From contig NZ_JACHEU010000002.1 of NCBI RefSeq assembly GCF_014201615.1, positions 248,001 to 312,000 of the forward strand: a stretch of 64,000 nt of DNA, read 5' to 3'. The notes beneath the pieces were generated by a model. It worked only from the letters and a program-made list of their open reading frames with translations. It was not told the DNA's origin and did no database searches. Position 1 is the first letter of the stretch. Every line of letters begins with the position of its first letter. Positions 18,617 through 27,130 of the stretch are shown piece after piece. Origin of the DNA: Aquamicrobium lusatiense (GTDB lineage Bacteria; Pseudomonadota; Alphaproteobacteria; Rhizobiales; Rhizobiaceae). The translations under genes and the position numbers were made by a program.

Positions 18617-18663
18617 GTCGGTCTTCCTTCCTTAAAGGGTTAGCGCCAAAGGGCTATCACCGA

Positions 18664-18987
18664 TCAGCCAGCTGCGTAGCGTATGGCCGGACGTTCGCGC
18701 CGGTAGCCGATGGCATAGAGCAGCAATGCCAGGCACGCGAACACCGCAAAACCCGGCAGAGATAGAATGAAGTTCACGCCCACATCCCACACCAGCGGAC
18801 CGATCTTGTCGCGCACAAACATTTCGGCCGTGCCGAGTGTTTGTGGCGACACCGCGTTCCAGCTGGTTTTCAGCGGCGTGGTGATCAGCTGAGAAGCCGC
18901 AACCGTACGCGTCGCATCCAGCACCGCCATGATCACGGCGACCGAAAGTGAAACCATCGCGGCAAGCCGGAACAGGAAACGGAACAT
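18664..18987 (-). CDS. Small two-helix membrane protein, unknown function
   Basis: 107 residues from ATG 18987 (SD AAGGTG). One hydrophobic helix at about 3-22 and a second at about 76-96 flank a loop with amphipathic character; the C-terminal tail is basic (Y-R-R-E-R). This fits uncharacterised membrane proteins found in Rhizobiales. Upstream of msrA on the same strand and possibly co-transcribed. No motif recognised. Confidence 0.75.
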   Translation of the reverse strand: MFRFLFRLAAMVSLSVAVIMAVLDATRTVAASQLITTPLKTSWNAVSPQTLGTAEMFVRDKIGPLVWDVGVNFILSLPGFAVFACLALLLYAIGYRRERPAIRYAAG

Positions 18988-19092
18988 CAGTGCACCTTTC
19001 TGGCACAAGAGATATGAGCAGAGGCCCGTCTACACAAGTTCGACAGAGTGGCCATTAGAGATTTGTAAGCCATGTTGTGATCAAAATCAGCC

Positions 19093-20046
19093 ATGTTCAC
19101 ATCTGATCGCCTTTATCCTCCGGCCGAGCTTTTCCTGTTCCGGATCACGTTCACGGTGCTGGCCATCGATGCGATGTTGATCCTGCTGCACCCTGCAAAG
19201 GTTGCCTGGGGCTCCTATGCCGTGCTCGGTCTGCTGGTGATGCTCTTTCTGGGTCTTGGTTCGTGGTATCGCCACAGCGGAAGAAGCCGGGAACTGGGCA
19301 GCGCGATCACCACAGTGGGCATTTTCATTCTGTTTTCCAACTCGGTTTCGCTGCTCAATTACCTGCTGACGCCCAACAGCAGGCCTCTGATCGACGACTG
19401 GCTGATCCGAATGGACACTCTGCTCGGCTATTCCTGGCCGCAGATAATCGCATGGGCGGCCGACTATCCGTTGATCAGCCAGGCGATGCGTCTGGCCTAC
19501 AACGCCACTCTGATACAAGTCGCGGTCCTCATCATTGCTCTGGTCTTCACCAATCGCATCCGGCACCTGCACGCATTTACATTGAGCCTGTCTATCTCAG
19601 GCCTCATCGCCGTTATTTTCTGGGCTTTCTTTCCAAGTCTTGGACCAAGTGCGTATTATCAGGTGCCGAAAGACATATTGCTGCGTGTACACCCTGTCGT
19701 ATCGACAGAATACAGGGCAACGATCCTGTCCCATTTCAAGCATGGCTCATCCATAATAAGCCCGGACGAAATCCGCGGCATGATCGCATTTCCATCGATG
19801 CATATCGTGATGGCCGGTTTGTCTCTGCTTTTTTCGCGGCCGATGAAGTGGCTGTTCTTCCCCTATCTGGCTATCGTGATCATGGTCATTCCCGGCGTGC
19901 TGGTGCATGGCGGTCATCACCTGGTCGATATTCCCGCCGGGCTGACGCTGATGGTACTGGCGCTCATGGCGACAGGAAAAGTAATGACCCTTGGCTATCC
20001 CGTGGGGCCCGGCAGGTTCGCCGTAACTCCCGCATCAAACACCTGA
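19093..20046 (+). CDS. PAP2-superfamily (inositolphosphotransferase-like) membrane protein
   Basis: 317 residues, about six transmembrane helices. The phosphatase core is visible late in the chain: a P-S-M-H segment near residue 236 and an H-x-x-H-x-x-x-D-I-x-A-G segment near residue 276, the second and third motifs of lipid phosphatases/phosphotransferases of the PAP2 superfamily (IPC-synthase-like arrangement). The K-x6-RP first motif is not obvious. It probably handles a phospholipid or isoprenoid phosphate at the periplasmic face. Base composition is visibly more AT-rich than the neighbours. Confidence 0.82.
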   Translation: MFTSDRLYPPAELFLFRITFTVLAIDAMLILLHPAKVAWGSYAVLGLLVMLFLGLGSWYRHSGRSRELGSAITTVGIFILFSNSVSLLNYLLTPNSRPLIDDWLIRMDTLLGYSWPQIIAWAADYPLISQAMRLAYNATLIQVAVLIIALVFTNRIRHLHAFTLSLSISGLIAVIFWAFFPSLGPSAYYQVPKDILLRVHPVVSTEYRATILSHFKHGSSIISPDEIRGMIAFPSMHIVMAGLSLLFSRPMKWLFFPYLAIVIMVIPGVLVHGGHHLVDIPAGLTLMVLALMATGKVMTLGYPVGPGRFAVTPASNT

Positions 20047-20287
20047 ATAGAGAAATGCGGGCATAAAAGGCGAGCGCGATAGCCTCTGACCTTTCATGCC
20101 TGTTTGAGGGACCCGGATTCCAACAATTCAACCTGCTCTGTTGCGCCTTTGTTAAGTACATTTTTTCGACATTTTTCGTTTACCATCGGGCTTAACACAA
20201 CCGAAAGCTGCACCCGCGATAGTGGGGTCACGGTTCATCAAGAAGCCGTTCAAACAAGTCACAACCTGGGCAACAAGGAATACAGAT

Positions 20288-20479
20288 ATGACCAAGCTTT
20301 TCGCACGCTTCGCCAAGGACGAGTCCGGCGCCACCGCCATCGAATACGGCCTGATCGCAGCTCTGATCGCCGTTGGCATCATCGGTGCCGCAACGACGCT
20401 TGGCTCGCAGATCAGCGCGACTTTCGGCCGCGTGAGCACGGAACTCGGAACTGCCATCACGGAAACCCCTGATACCTGA
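20288..20479 (+). CDS. Flp/Fap-type pilin
   Basis: 63 residues. The basic leader and F-A-K-D-E-S-G-A-T-A-I-E-Y-G-L-I-A-A-L-I segment is the type IVb Flp pilin signature: prepilin peptidase cuts before the hydrophobic stretch, and E and Y are the conserved +5/+6 pair. This is the major subunit of a tight-adherence pilus. No cpa/tad assembly genes are in the window, so it is a detached pilin gene. Start ATG 20288; own terminator follows. Confidence 0.93.
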   Translation: MTKLFARFAKDESGATAIEYGLIAALIAVGIIGAATTLGSQISATFGRVSTELGTAITETPDT

Positions 20480-20507
20480 TAACGGATAAGGGATTAAGCA
20501 AATCGCG

Positions 20508-20532
20508 AAAGGCCGCCTTCGGGCGGCCTTTT
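20508..20532 (+). terminator. Rho-independent terminator of the pilin gene
   Basis: AAAGGCCGCC-TTCG-GGCGGCCTTTT: a 10-bp stem with a stable UUCG tetraloop and T-rich tail. Confidence 0.9.
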
Positions 20533-20607
20533 CTGTTTTCGGCCTCAATCATCTGGAACAATGATGCATCAGGCCTATATTCAGACAGTATCAACGGTCG
20601 CAAACAG

Positions 20608-20904
20608 ATGCTGAACCATCTCGGAAATTCATGCTTGGCGGCGGTCTTCGCCGCAGCGCTTCTGGCCATGAGCGGTCCGGCTTCGGCCCAACAGCGCCCG
20701 CCCGTCGTGCAGAACCCGTCTGAAATCATCCAGCTTCAGAACCGCATCCAGCGACAGCAGTTCGAGCAGCAGCAGCAGTTTAACCGGCAGATCGACCGCC
20801 AGCAGGTTACCCAGCCTCCCGTGCAGCGCCCGCAGGTGCCTGCTTTTCAGCAAAACTGTCAAAATCAGGTGACAAGCAGCGGTTATGTAAGGAATTGCCG
20901 CTGA
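20608..20904 (+). CDS. Small exported Gln-rich hypothetical protein
   Basis: 98 residues. Signal peptide of about 27 residues ending A-S-A. The mature part is dominated by Gln, Arg and Pro (Q-R-Q-Q-F-E-Q-Q-Q-Q-F and similar) and ends with two Cys in Q-N-C-Q-N-Q-V-T-S-S-G-Y-V-R-N-C-R. Low complexity, probably disordered in the periplasm apart from a small disulfide loop. No family recognised. Confidence 0.7.
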   Translation: MLNHLGNSCLAAVFAAALLAMSGPASAQQRPPVVQNPSEIIQLQNRIQRQQFEQQQQFNRQIDRQQVTQPPVQRPQVPAFQQNCQNQVTSSGYVRNCR

Positions 20905-20965
20905 CGCGGCTTGCCTCAATTGATTAGCCGACTATTCTGTTCGGTACAGATCGAATCGACGGAAT

Positions 20966-21457
20966 ATGGCGAAACAGAAGAAGCAGGTCCTTCGTAAAGC
21001 GAAGAAAGGCGAGAAGATTCGCCAGGTGGCGGCGATCCCTTTCAGGATCGGAGCCGATGGCGATTTGCAGGTCATGCTGGTCACCTCGCGCGAAACCCAG
21101 CGCTTCATTCTGCCCAAAGGCTGGCCGATGAAAGGCAAGAGCGGCCGCAAGGCCGCCACCATCGAGGCCGAGGAGGAGGCCGGCGTAGCCGGCAAGACAC
21201 TCAAGGAACCCGCAGGAACCTACACTTACTGGAAGCGCCTGCCGGCAGCCTTCGTGCGCATCGATGTCACCGTCTATCTTCTGGAAGTCTCCGAACAGAT
21301 GAAGCAGTGGCCGGAATCCGCCCGCCGCCAGCGGGCATGGCTTTCACCCGCGCAGGCAGCCGTGCTGATCGATGAGCCGGAACTGGCAAGCCTCGTGCGC
21401 CAGCTGAAAATTCCGCAGGAGACCGTGCCGGCAAAGCCCGAAAAAGCCAAAGCCTGA
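20966..21457 (+). CDS. NUDIX hydrolase
   Basis: 163 residues with a basic N-terminal extension. The Nudix segment reads G-W-P-M-K-G-K-S-G-R-K-A-A-T-I-E-A-E-E-E-A-G-V: the E-x-E-E-x-G metal-binding core is kept, but the Gx5E glutamate is Lys and the RE arginine is Ile. This degenerate form is what I expect for the short alphaproteobacterial diphosphoinositol-polyphosphate-phosphohydrolase-like group. A nucleoside-diphosphate-linked or polyphosphorylated substrate is likely but unidentified. Convergent with nth. Confidence 0.88.
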   Translation: MAKQKKQVLRKAKKGEKIRQVAAIPFRIGADGDLQVMLVTSRETQRFILPKGWPMKGKSGRKAATIEAEEEAGVAGKTLKEPAGTYTYWKRLPAAFVRIDVTVYLLEVSEQMKQWPESARRQRAWLSPAQAAVLIDEPELASLVRQLKIPQETVPAKPEKAKA

Positions 21458-21487
21458 TCCGGCAGGTCTGCCAGGTTCTATAGCTCT

Positions 21488-22288
21488 TTAAAGTGACTGC
21501 GGGATTTCCTGCGGCGCCAGCTCCACCAGCGGAGCGGGTATGGAGGTGGTTTTTTCCGCAGATTTGCAGATATCGGCAATCACACATGCCGGGCAATCCG
21601 GCTTGCGTGCCTTGCACACATAGCGCCCGTGCAGGATGAGCCAGTGATGGGCATGGCGCATGAATTCGTCGGGAATGATGCGGACAAGCTCCGCCTCCAC
21701 CTGCTCCGGCGTCTTGCCCGGAGCCAGTCCGATGCGGTTGCCGATGCGCAGGATGTGGGTGTCCACCGCCATCGTATGCTGGCCGAAAGCCATGTTGAGC
21801 ACCACATTGGCGGTCTTGCGGCCAACACCCGGCAGCTTCACCAGTTCGTCGCGATCATCAGGAACTTCACCGTGATGATCGCGAATGAGCGCCTGCGAAA
21901 GGGCAATCACGTTCTTTGCCTTGTTGCGCCACAGGCCGATGGTGCGGATATAGTCGCCCACCTTCTCCTCACCCAGCGCCAGCATCTTCTGCGGCGTGTC
22001 GGCGACCTGGAACAGTGCGCGTGTCGCCTTGTTGACGCCGGCATCGGTGGCCTGCGCCGACAGCACCACCGCCACCAGCAGGGTGAAGGCGTTGACGTGC
22101 TCGAGTTCGCCTTTCGGTTCCGGGCGCTGCACCGAGAACCGGCGGAAAATCTCATGAACCTCGGCCGGCGTGTACAGTGAACGCGGACGGCGCGGCGCGG
22201 GCCGCGCGTTCACCGTCTTTGCTTTGGGCTCCGGCTGCGCGACCTCATTTCCGGGCACAGGCCGATCTTTTGACTTGGGCTTGCTCAT
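21488..22288 (-). CDS. nth: Endonuclease III (DNA glycosylase / AP lyase)
   Basis: 266 residues from ATG 22288; other in-frame ATGs at 22294 and 22312 are possible. Removes oxidised pyrimidines in base-excision repair. The HhH segment and catalytic Lys lie in L-P-G-V-G-R-K-T-A-N-V-V-L, the catalytic Asp in V-D-T-H-I-L-R-I. The 4Fe-4S ligands are C-x6-C-x2-C-x5-C near the C-terminus. The first ~55 residues are a Pro/Lys-rich extension typical of rhizobial Nth. Divergent from the DUF2244 gene, with the starts almost touching. Confidence 0.96.
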   Translation of the reverse strand: MSKPKSKDRPVPGNEVAQPEPKAKTVNARPAPRRPRSLYTPAEVHEIFRRFSVQRPEPKGELEHVNAFTLLVAVVLSAQATDAGVNKATRALFQVADTPQKMLALGEEKVGDYIRTIGLWRNKAKNVIALSQALIRDHHGEVPDDRDELVKLPGVGRKTANVVLNMAFGQHTMAVDTHILRIGNRIGLAPGKTPEQVEAELVRIIPDEFMRHAHHWLILHGRYVCKARKPDCPACVIADICKSAEKTTSIPAPLVELAPQEIPQSL

Positions 22289-22310
22289 CCTCATCCTATA
22301 GTATCGCCGC

Positions 22311-22805
22311 ATGAGCGAGACAAATGCCGACTTTGCCGCGGATCAGCCCTTCTTCACAGCGCTGCTGACGCCGTACAGATCGCTTGGGCGCACCGGCTTT
22401 CTGATCCTGTTCGGTGCCATGCTGTCTGCTTGGGCCATCATCGGCATCATTTTCCTCAGCCACGGCGCATGGCCGATCTTCGGCTTCTTCGGTCTCGACG
22501 TGGTGGCCCTCTATGTCGCATTCCGGTTCAACTATCGGGCTGCCCGCGCTCGCGAGGAAGTGTCGGTTTCCCGCACCGAACTGCATATTCGCAAGATTTC
22601 GCCTTCCGGCAAATCCGAGCAGCATCGCTTCAATCCGTTCTGGACGCGCTTTTCCGTGGCCCGCCACACCGAAATCGGCATCACCCGCATGGCGGTGGAA
22701 ACGCGCGAGCAAAGCGTGGCGATCGGCAGTTTCCTCAACCCGGACGACCGCGAAAGCTTCGCCACCGCGTTTTCCCGCGCCCTTGCCACAGCAAAGGCCC
22801 GTTAA
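22311..22805 (+). CDS. DUF2244 family integral membrane protein
   Basis: 164 residues. Two hydrophobic helices (about 33-52 and 54-73) followed by a cytosolic C-terminal domain with repeated basic residues and an E-Q-S-V-A-I-G-S-F-L-N-P-D-D-R-E-S-F segment that marks DUF2244. The N-terminus P-F-F-x-A-L-L-T-P-Y-R-S-L fits too. Its place between nth and ada is conserved in Rhizobiales, but its function is unknown. Confidence 0.9.
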   Translation: MSETNADFAADQPFFTALLTPYRSLGRTGFLILFGAMLSAWAIIGIIFLSHGAWPIFGFFGLDVVALYVAFRFNYRAARAREEVSVSRTELHIRKISPSGKSEQHRFNPFWTRFSVARHTEIGITRMAVETREQSVAIGSFLNPDDRESFATAFSRALATAKAR

Positions 22806-22892
22806 GAAAGCACGCATCCGGCAGGAAACGGGTGGGAATGGCGCTCTTTTGGGACGATATTTGAGAACAGACAGATATCAGCGAGACAGGCC

Positions 22893-23783
22893 ATGAACGC
22901 CCGCACCCAGATGAAGCCCGTACCCGTTCTCGAACGCGACATCACCCCGCAAGGCAGCGATTATGAGATCGTGCGCCAGGTCATCGAAAAGATCAGCCTC
23001 GAATATCGCGACCAGCCCTCACTGGAAGAGCTGGCCGCCGATGTGGGCGAGACCCCGACCGGCCTGCAGAAACTGTTCACCCGCTGGGCCGGACTTTCGC
23101 CCAAGGGCTTTTTGCAGGCGGTGACGCTCGATCATGCGCGGCGACTGCTCGAATCGGGCGCGCCGCTGCTGGAAGCCTCCATGGAAGTTGGCATGTCTGG
23201 CCCTGCCCGCCTGCACGATTTGTTCGTCACCCATGAGGCGATGTCGCCGGGTGCCTACAAGAACCGCGGCGAAGGCCTGACCATAAATTATGGCTACCAC
23301 GTCTCGCCCTTCGGCATCGCGCTGATCATGGTAACCGACCGGGGGCTTGCCGGCCTTTCCTTCAACGATCCCGGCGATGAAAAGGCCGCGTTCGACGATA
23401 TGGCCGGCCGCTGGCCCAACGCCACCTACATCGAAGACATGGCCGCCATCCTGCCCTATGCGCAGCGCATCTTCGATCCGTCCCGCTGGCGCGCCGACCA
23501 GCCCCTGCGCGTGGTCATGATCGGCACCGACTTTCAGGTGCGGGTATGGGAGGCTTTGTTGTCTATCCCCATGGGCACGGCCAGAACCTATTCCGATCTC
23601 GCCGGACAGATCGGGGAACCGAAGGCCTCGCGCGCCGTGGGCGCTGCCTGCGGGGCCAATCCCATCTCCTTCGTGGTGCCCTGTCACCGCGCCCTGGCGA
23701 AATCCGGTGCGCTCACCGGCTATCACTGGGGCCTGACCCGCAAGCGGGCCATCCTCGGCTGGGAAGCGGGACAGGTAGCCTGA
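22893..23783 (+). CDS. ada: Ada-like HTH / methylated-DNA-protein cysteine methyltransferase
   Basis: 296 residues. Residues about 25-115 form an AraC-type helix-turn-helix domain; the C-terminal half is an O6-methylguanine-DNA methyltransferase with acceptor V-P-C-H-R (Cys near residue 262) and the DNA-binding Y-S-D-L-A / A-S-R-A-V-G segment. The N-terminal zinc-Cys phosphotriester domain of E. coli Ada is missing, so this form repairs O6-alkylguanine but is unlikely to sense methylphosphotriesters. Confidence 0.94.
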   Translation: MNARTQMKPVPVLERDITPQGSDYEIVRQVIEKISLEYRDQPSLEELAADVGETPTGLQKLFTRWAGLSPKGFLQAVTLDHARRLLESGAPLLEASMEVGMSGPARLHDLFVTHEAMSPGAYKNRGEGLTINYGYHVSPFGIALIMVTDRGLAGLSFNDPGDEKAAFDDMAGRWPNATYIEDMAAILPYAQRIFDPSRWRADQPLRVVMIGTDFQVRVWEALLSIPMGTARTYSDLAGQIGEPKASRAVGAACGANPISFVVPCHRALAKSGALTGYHWGLTRKRAILGWEAGQVA

Positions 23784-23852
23784 CGCAGGAAGCGCGCCTT
23801 TGCGCTTTCTGCGGCGCACGATAAGCTCGCAAGGTCAGGGAGTTTTGCGGGC

Positions 23853-24761
23853 ATGATCATCGTTGTCGGATCGATCAATCTGGATCTGATCGTCAGGCTG
23901 GATCGCCTGCCCTCTCCCGGTGAGACATTGCAGGGCACCGGCTTTGACAAAGCTCCCGGAGGCAAGGGTGCCAATCAGGCTCTGGCGGCAGCGCGCGCCG
24001 GCGCAAGAGTGCGCATGATAGGATCCGTCGGCAACGATGCCTTCGCCGGTGAGGCTTTGTGCCTTCTACGCGCCGGCGGGCTCGATCTTTCCGGCGTGGC
24101 CGTCAGCACGGCCCCGACCGGCACCGCGCTTATCTTCGTCGGCGCCGATGGTGAAAACATGATCGCGCTGGTAGCGGGCGCCAACAGCGAAGTTCGTCCC
24201 GCTGATCTTGGAAAGGCAGAGCTGAAGAAGGGTGATGTCCTGCTGCTTCAGCAGGAGATACCACCCGAAACCGTCGAGGCTGCACTCGATATGGCCCGGG
24301 ACGCGGGTGCGCTCAGCGTGCTCAACATCGCGCCCTACCGCGATGAGTCAGGCCGGTGCCTCACCAAAGCGGACTTCATAGTCGCAAACGAAACGGAGTT
24401 CGACCAGTGCTGCCGCACCATCGGGATTGAAGGCAGCGACGTAAAGCGACGCATGCGGAGCTTCATATCCCGGACCGGCGGAACGATCATCGTTACATTG
24501 GGCCCCGACGGCGTTCTGGCCGCGACGCCCGACAATTTTCTGGAGGTGCCAGCCATGGACATACAGCCGGTCGATACGGTTGGTGCGGGCGACACCTTCT
24601 GCGGTTATCTGGCAGCGGGCCTCAGCATGGACCTGTCTCTTGAAAAGGTGCTTGCGCGCGCGGCTGCGGCAGGTTCCCTCGCCTGCCTCAAAGCCGGCGC
24701 CCAGCCTTCCATCCCACTCGCGAGCGAGGTGGATACTGCCCTCTCCCGCAGGGCCCGGTGA
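23853..24761 (+). CDS. rbsK: Ribokinase-like PfkB-family sugar kinase
   Basis: 302 residues. N-terminal G-S-I-N-L-D-L-I and P-G-G-K-G-A-N-Q-A-L-A-A-A-R are the ribokinase sugar-binding motifs. The C-terminal D-T-V-G-A-G-D-T-F-C-G-Y carries the anion hole and catalytic Asp; N-E-T-E-F appears in the middle. Phosphorylates ribose or another pentose at O5. No transporter or ribose-operon partner lies beside it, so the true substrate is open. Confidence 0.9.
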   Translation: MIIVVGSINLDLIVRLDRLPSPGETLQGTGFDKAPGGKGANQALAAARAGARVRMIGSVGNDAFAGEALCLLRAGGLDLSGVAVSTAPTGTALIFVGADGENMIALVAGANSEVRPADLGKAELKKGDVLLLQQEIPPETVEAALDMARDAGALSVLNIAPYRDESGRCLTKADFIVANETEFDQCCRTIGIEGSDVKRRMRSFISRTGGTIIVTLGPDGVLAATPDNFLEVPAMDIQPVDTVGAGDTFCGYLAAGLSMDLSLEKVLARAAAAGSLACLKAGAQPSIPLASEVDTALSRRAR

Positions 24762-24834
24762 AGGTCACCATCGGCGCAAACCGGCGAAAGCCGAAGGCAA
24801 GCCTGCCTTTCCTGTGCAGCCCGGACGGCCAAAT

Positions 24835-24863
24835 CTTGAACTCGGGGCTGCGGCAGACCATAT
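24835..24863 (+). promoter_or_regulatory. Candidate RpoH (sigma-32) heat-shock promoter of hsp20
   Basis: CTTGAA (24835-24840), 17-bp spacer, CCATAT (24858-24863). This matches the alphaproteobacterial RpoH consensus (CTTGAA / CYATAT-like, 17-18 bp) and lies about 67 bp before the hsp20 ATG. Confidence 0.65.
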
Positions 24864-24869
24864 CTGGTG

Positions 24870-24929
24870 CATGGAAGAATGCCGTGTGGGTTCTTCCGGA
24901 ATTTGTCGCTCTCAAGAGGACAGGATTGC
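24870..24929 (+). ncRNA. Candidate ROSE-type RNA thermometer in the hsp20 leader
   Basis: A first hairpin is GGAAGAA (24873-24879) with TTCTTCC (24891-24897). In the second, TGTC-G-CTC pairs with GAG-GACA, closing over the Shine-Dalgarno AGGA (24917-24920). The strand opposite the SD reads UCGCU with the G bulged, the U-Y-G-C-U hallmark of ROSE elements. The ATG is 9 nt downstream. ROSE elements commonly gate rhizobial small heat-shock genes. Confidence 0.55.
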
Positions 24930-25355
24930 ATGACCAGAATGACGCCTTTTTCCAGCCCGCTTCTCCTCGGCTTCGATGCCATGGAAAAAACGCTGGAACG
25001 CCTGGCAAAGTCGGGTGACGGCTACCCTCCCTATAATATCGAGCGCCTTCGCGGCGCAGACGGCACCACAGAAAAGCTGCGGATCACGCTGGCAGTCGCA
25101 GGCTTCGCTGAAAGCGACCTCGACGTGACCACGGAGGAAAGCCAGTTGATCGTCAGGGGCCGGCAGACAGACGACTCCGAGCGCGAATTCCTCCACCGTG
25201 GCATCGCTGCCCGCCAGTTCCAGCGCTGTTTCGTGCTGGCTGATGGAATGCGCGTGATCGGGGCAGAGCTCAGGAACGGGCTTCTGTCCATAGATCTCGA
25301 CCGGCCCGAAGCCGAAAGGCTGGTACGAAAAATAAACATATCGGTGAAAGACTGA
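24930..25355 (+). CDS. Hsp20 (alpha-crystallin) family small heat-shock protein
   Basis: 141 residues from ATG 24930. The alpha-crystallin domain covers about 35-135: Y-N-I-E-R, L-x-x-A-V-A-G-F-A-E-S-D-L-D-V, E-F-L-H-R-G-I-A-A-R-Q-F-Q-R-C-F and the G-L-L-S-I-D-L segment, as in rhizobial class A IbpA-like proteins. ATP-independent holdase. Followed by DUF1150, as usual in the order. Candidate heat-shock promoter and thermometer lie upstream; the longer frame to 24867 runs through the leader and is rejected. Confidence 0.94.
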   Translation: MTRMTPFSSPLLLGFDAMEKTLERLAKSGDGYPPYNIERLRGADGTTEKLRITLAVAGFAESDLDVTTEESQLIVRGRQTDDSEREFLHRGIAARQFQRCFVLADGMRVIGAELRNGLLSIDLDRPEAERLVRKINISVKD

Positions 25356-25414
25356 TCTTTGCCGATGCTGAAGAGCCGGCCTTGGAAGGCGGCTCATAGA
25401 CAGGAGGCCTGGAT

Positions 25415-25684
25415 ATGACCAGAACCGTTGACACGATTGCCGACAGCCAGGTGATGAGCGAAGGCGAACTGGCCCATCTCGGCGAAGGTACAGTTGCCTA
25501 TCTGCGAAAGATGTCAAGCGACGACCTGCGGGGTCGCTTCCCCGGCCTGGCGCAGATCACGCCCGGACTTGAGCTGTGGGCACTGTTCGCGGCGAACGGC
25601 CAGCCGATCCTGCTGGCCGACGAACGCGACCGCGCACTTGCCGGAGCGATGGAAAACGACCTGACCACGGTTGCCACGCACTGA
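25415..25684 (+). CDS. DUF1150 family protein
   Basis: 89 residues, strong SD CAGGAGG. The chain has the DUF1150 look: L-A-x-L-G-E-G-T-V-A-Y-L-R-K-M near residue 20 and G-L-E-L-W-A-L-F-A-A-N-G-Q-P-I-L-L-A-D-E-R. Almost always next to hsp20 in Rhizobiales and likely co-transcribed in the heat-shock response; its activity is unknown. Confidence 0.93.
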   Translation: MTRTVDTIADSQVMSEGELAHLGEGTVAYLRKMSSDDLRGRFPGLAQITPGLELWALFAANGQPILLADERDRALAGAMENDLTTVATH

Positions 25685-25823
25685 GCTCCATGACAGTTCG
25701 GCAATGATGCCGGAGCCGGAGGCGGAACGCTCCCGAAGCCATCATGAAGCAGAAGGGCCGCTGTGTGCGGCCCCTGCGGTACGGGTTCAATCAGGAAAAA
25801 CGGCGCTCGGCGCGGCCTGTCCT

Positions 25824-26288
25824 TCAGGCTGCGTGCGAAGCCGGCGTTTCGGAAAGCAGCGCGTGAATTGCCTGCGCATCGCGGGTGCCGCGGATCTTGT
25901 TCACGGTGTCGGTGTCGCGCAACACACGCGCAATGCGCGACAAGGCCTTGAGGTGGTCCGCGCCGGCACCCTCGGGCGCCAGCAGCAGAAATACGAGATC
26001 GACCGGCTGATCGTCCAGCGCCTCGAAATCGACAGGCGTTTCCAGTCGCGCGAAGACGCCAGTGATGCCCTTCACGCCGGCCAGCTTGCCGTGCGGAATG
26101 GCGATGCCGTTGCCGACACCGGTGGATCCCAGCTTTTCGCGCTGCAGGATCGTTTCGAAAATGTCGCGCTCGGGAATACCCGAGATAGCGGATGCGCGCT
26201 CGGCCAGAAGCTGGAGCACCTGCTTCTTGGAGCTGGCCTTCAACGCCGGCAGGATTGCCGGAACGTCGACAAGATCGTTCAGAGCCAT
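25824..26288 (-). CDS. ptsN: PTS IIA-like nitrogen regulatory protein
   Basis: 154 residues. EIIA-Ntr fold with the phosphorylatable His in G-I-A-I-P-H-G-K-L (near residue 66). Receives phosphate from the NPr/EI-Ntr branch and regulates metabolism and potassium or sigma-54-linked functions. Last gene of the lptC-lptA-lptB-rpoN-hpf-ptsN series, 71 bp after hpf. Confidence 0.96.
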   Translation of the reverse strand: MALNDLVDVPAILPALKASSKKQVLQLLAERASAISGIPERDIFETILQREKLGSTGVGNGIAIPHGKLAGVKGITGVFARLETPVDFEALDDQPVDLVFLLLAPEGAGADHLKALSRIARVLRDTDTVNKIRGTRDAQAIHALLSETPASHAA

Positions 26289-26359
26289 TTTTGAAATTCC
26301 TCTGCTTCGCCTGCCGCGGCCGGCCCTAAGAACGCAGGTACCGGCCGTCTTTTCTACCC

Positions 26360-26941
26360 TTACGCGGTTTTTACCGTCGCGGGATCAATCCAGCCGATGT
26401 TCCCGTCCGGCCGGCGATAGACGATGTTGAGCTGTTCTGTCCCGCCGTTACGGAACACAAGGACGGGGCTGCCCGTCGTGTCGAGTTCGATGACAGCCGA
26501 AGCGACGGACATCGTCTTCAGCGCAAGGCTCGATTCGGCGACGATGGTGGGAGCGAAATCCTCCGGGATATCCTCCTCGTCATCCTCGGCCAGCGCTTCC
26601 ACCACCGTATAGGCGATATTCTGCCCCTCGGAAGAGGCATTCACCGGATAATGCGACTTCAGACGGCGCTTGTAGCGGCGCAGACGCTTTTCCAGCCGCT
26701 CAGCGGCAGCCTCGAAAGCCTGAATGGGATCGTGGGATTCGCCTGCAGCCTGCAGGGAGGCGCCCGAATCAAGCCTCACAACGCAATCGCAGGTGAAACG
26801 CGAGCCGGACTTGATGACAGTGACCTGGCCCGAAAAACCGCGGTCGAAATATTTCGCAATGATGTCAGTAACACGTTCATCGATGCGCGTCCGGAACGCA
26901 TCACCGACATCCATATGTTTTCCTGCAATCCGCAATGCCAT
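26360..26941 (-). CDS. hpf: Long-form ribosome hibernation promoting factor
   Basis: 193 residues from ATG 26941 (SD GGAAGG). N-terminal S30AE/HPF domain (M-A-L-R-I-A-G-K-H-M-D-V-G, then R-R-Y-K-R-R-L) followed by an acidic linker and the C-terminal dimerisation domain (S-A-V-I-E-L-D-T-T-G-S-P-V-L-V-F-R-N). The long form builds 100S dimers in stationary phase. The frame to 27094 adds residues that look like translated promoter DNA and is not used. Confidence 0.95.
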   Translation of the reverse strand: MALRIAGKHMDVGDAFRTRIDERVTDIIAKYFDRGFSGQVTVIKSGSRFTCDCVVRLDSGASLQAAGESHDPIQAFEAAAERLEKRLRRYKRRLKSHYPVNASSEGQNIAYTVVEALAEDDEEDIPEDFAPTIVAESSLALKTMSVASAVIELDTTGSPVLVFRNGGTEQLNIVYRRPDGNIGWIDPATVKTA

Positions 26942-27130
26942 CTGATTACCGACCTTCCCTGTACAGACTTCAAACTTACCGGAGTTTATACGCGTAGTCC
27001 GTTCGTACAAGCCACACGGCACCCCTTGTGCCGAATTTGCCCGAGAACGTCGCAGCCGACTCTCAAAGCCTGCCGTCCAAGCATCGATGGCCATTCCCTG
27101 CGCGGGTCAGACCCGCCTCATGCGGGCGGG

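Noticed and set aside
22414-22896. Alternative plus-strand frames over the DUF2244 gene
   Set aside because: Other-frame shadows of the DUF2244 coding region.
26942-27094. N-terminal extension of Hpf
   Set aside because: Translates promoter and leader DNA; the S30AE domain begins at the ATG at 26941 and a consensus promoter lies upstream.
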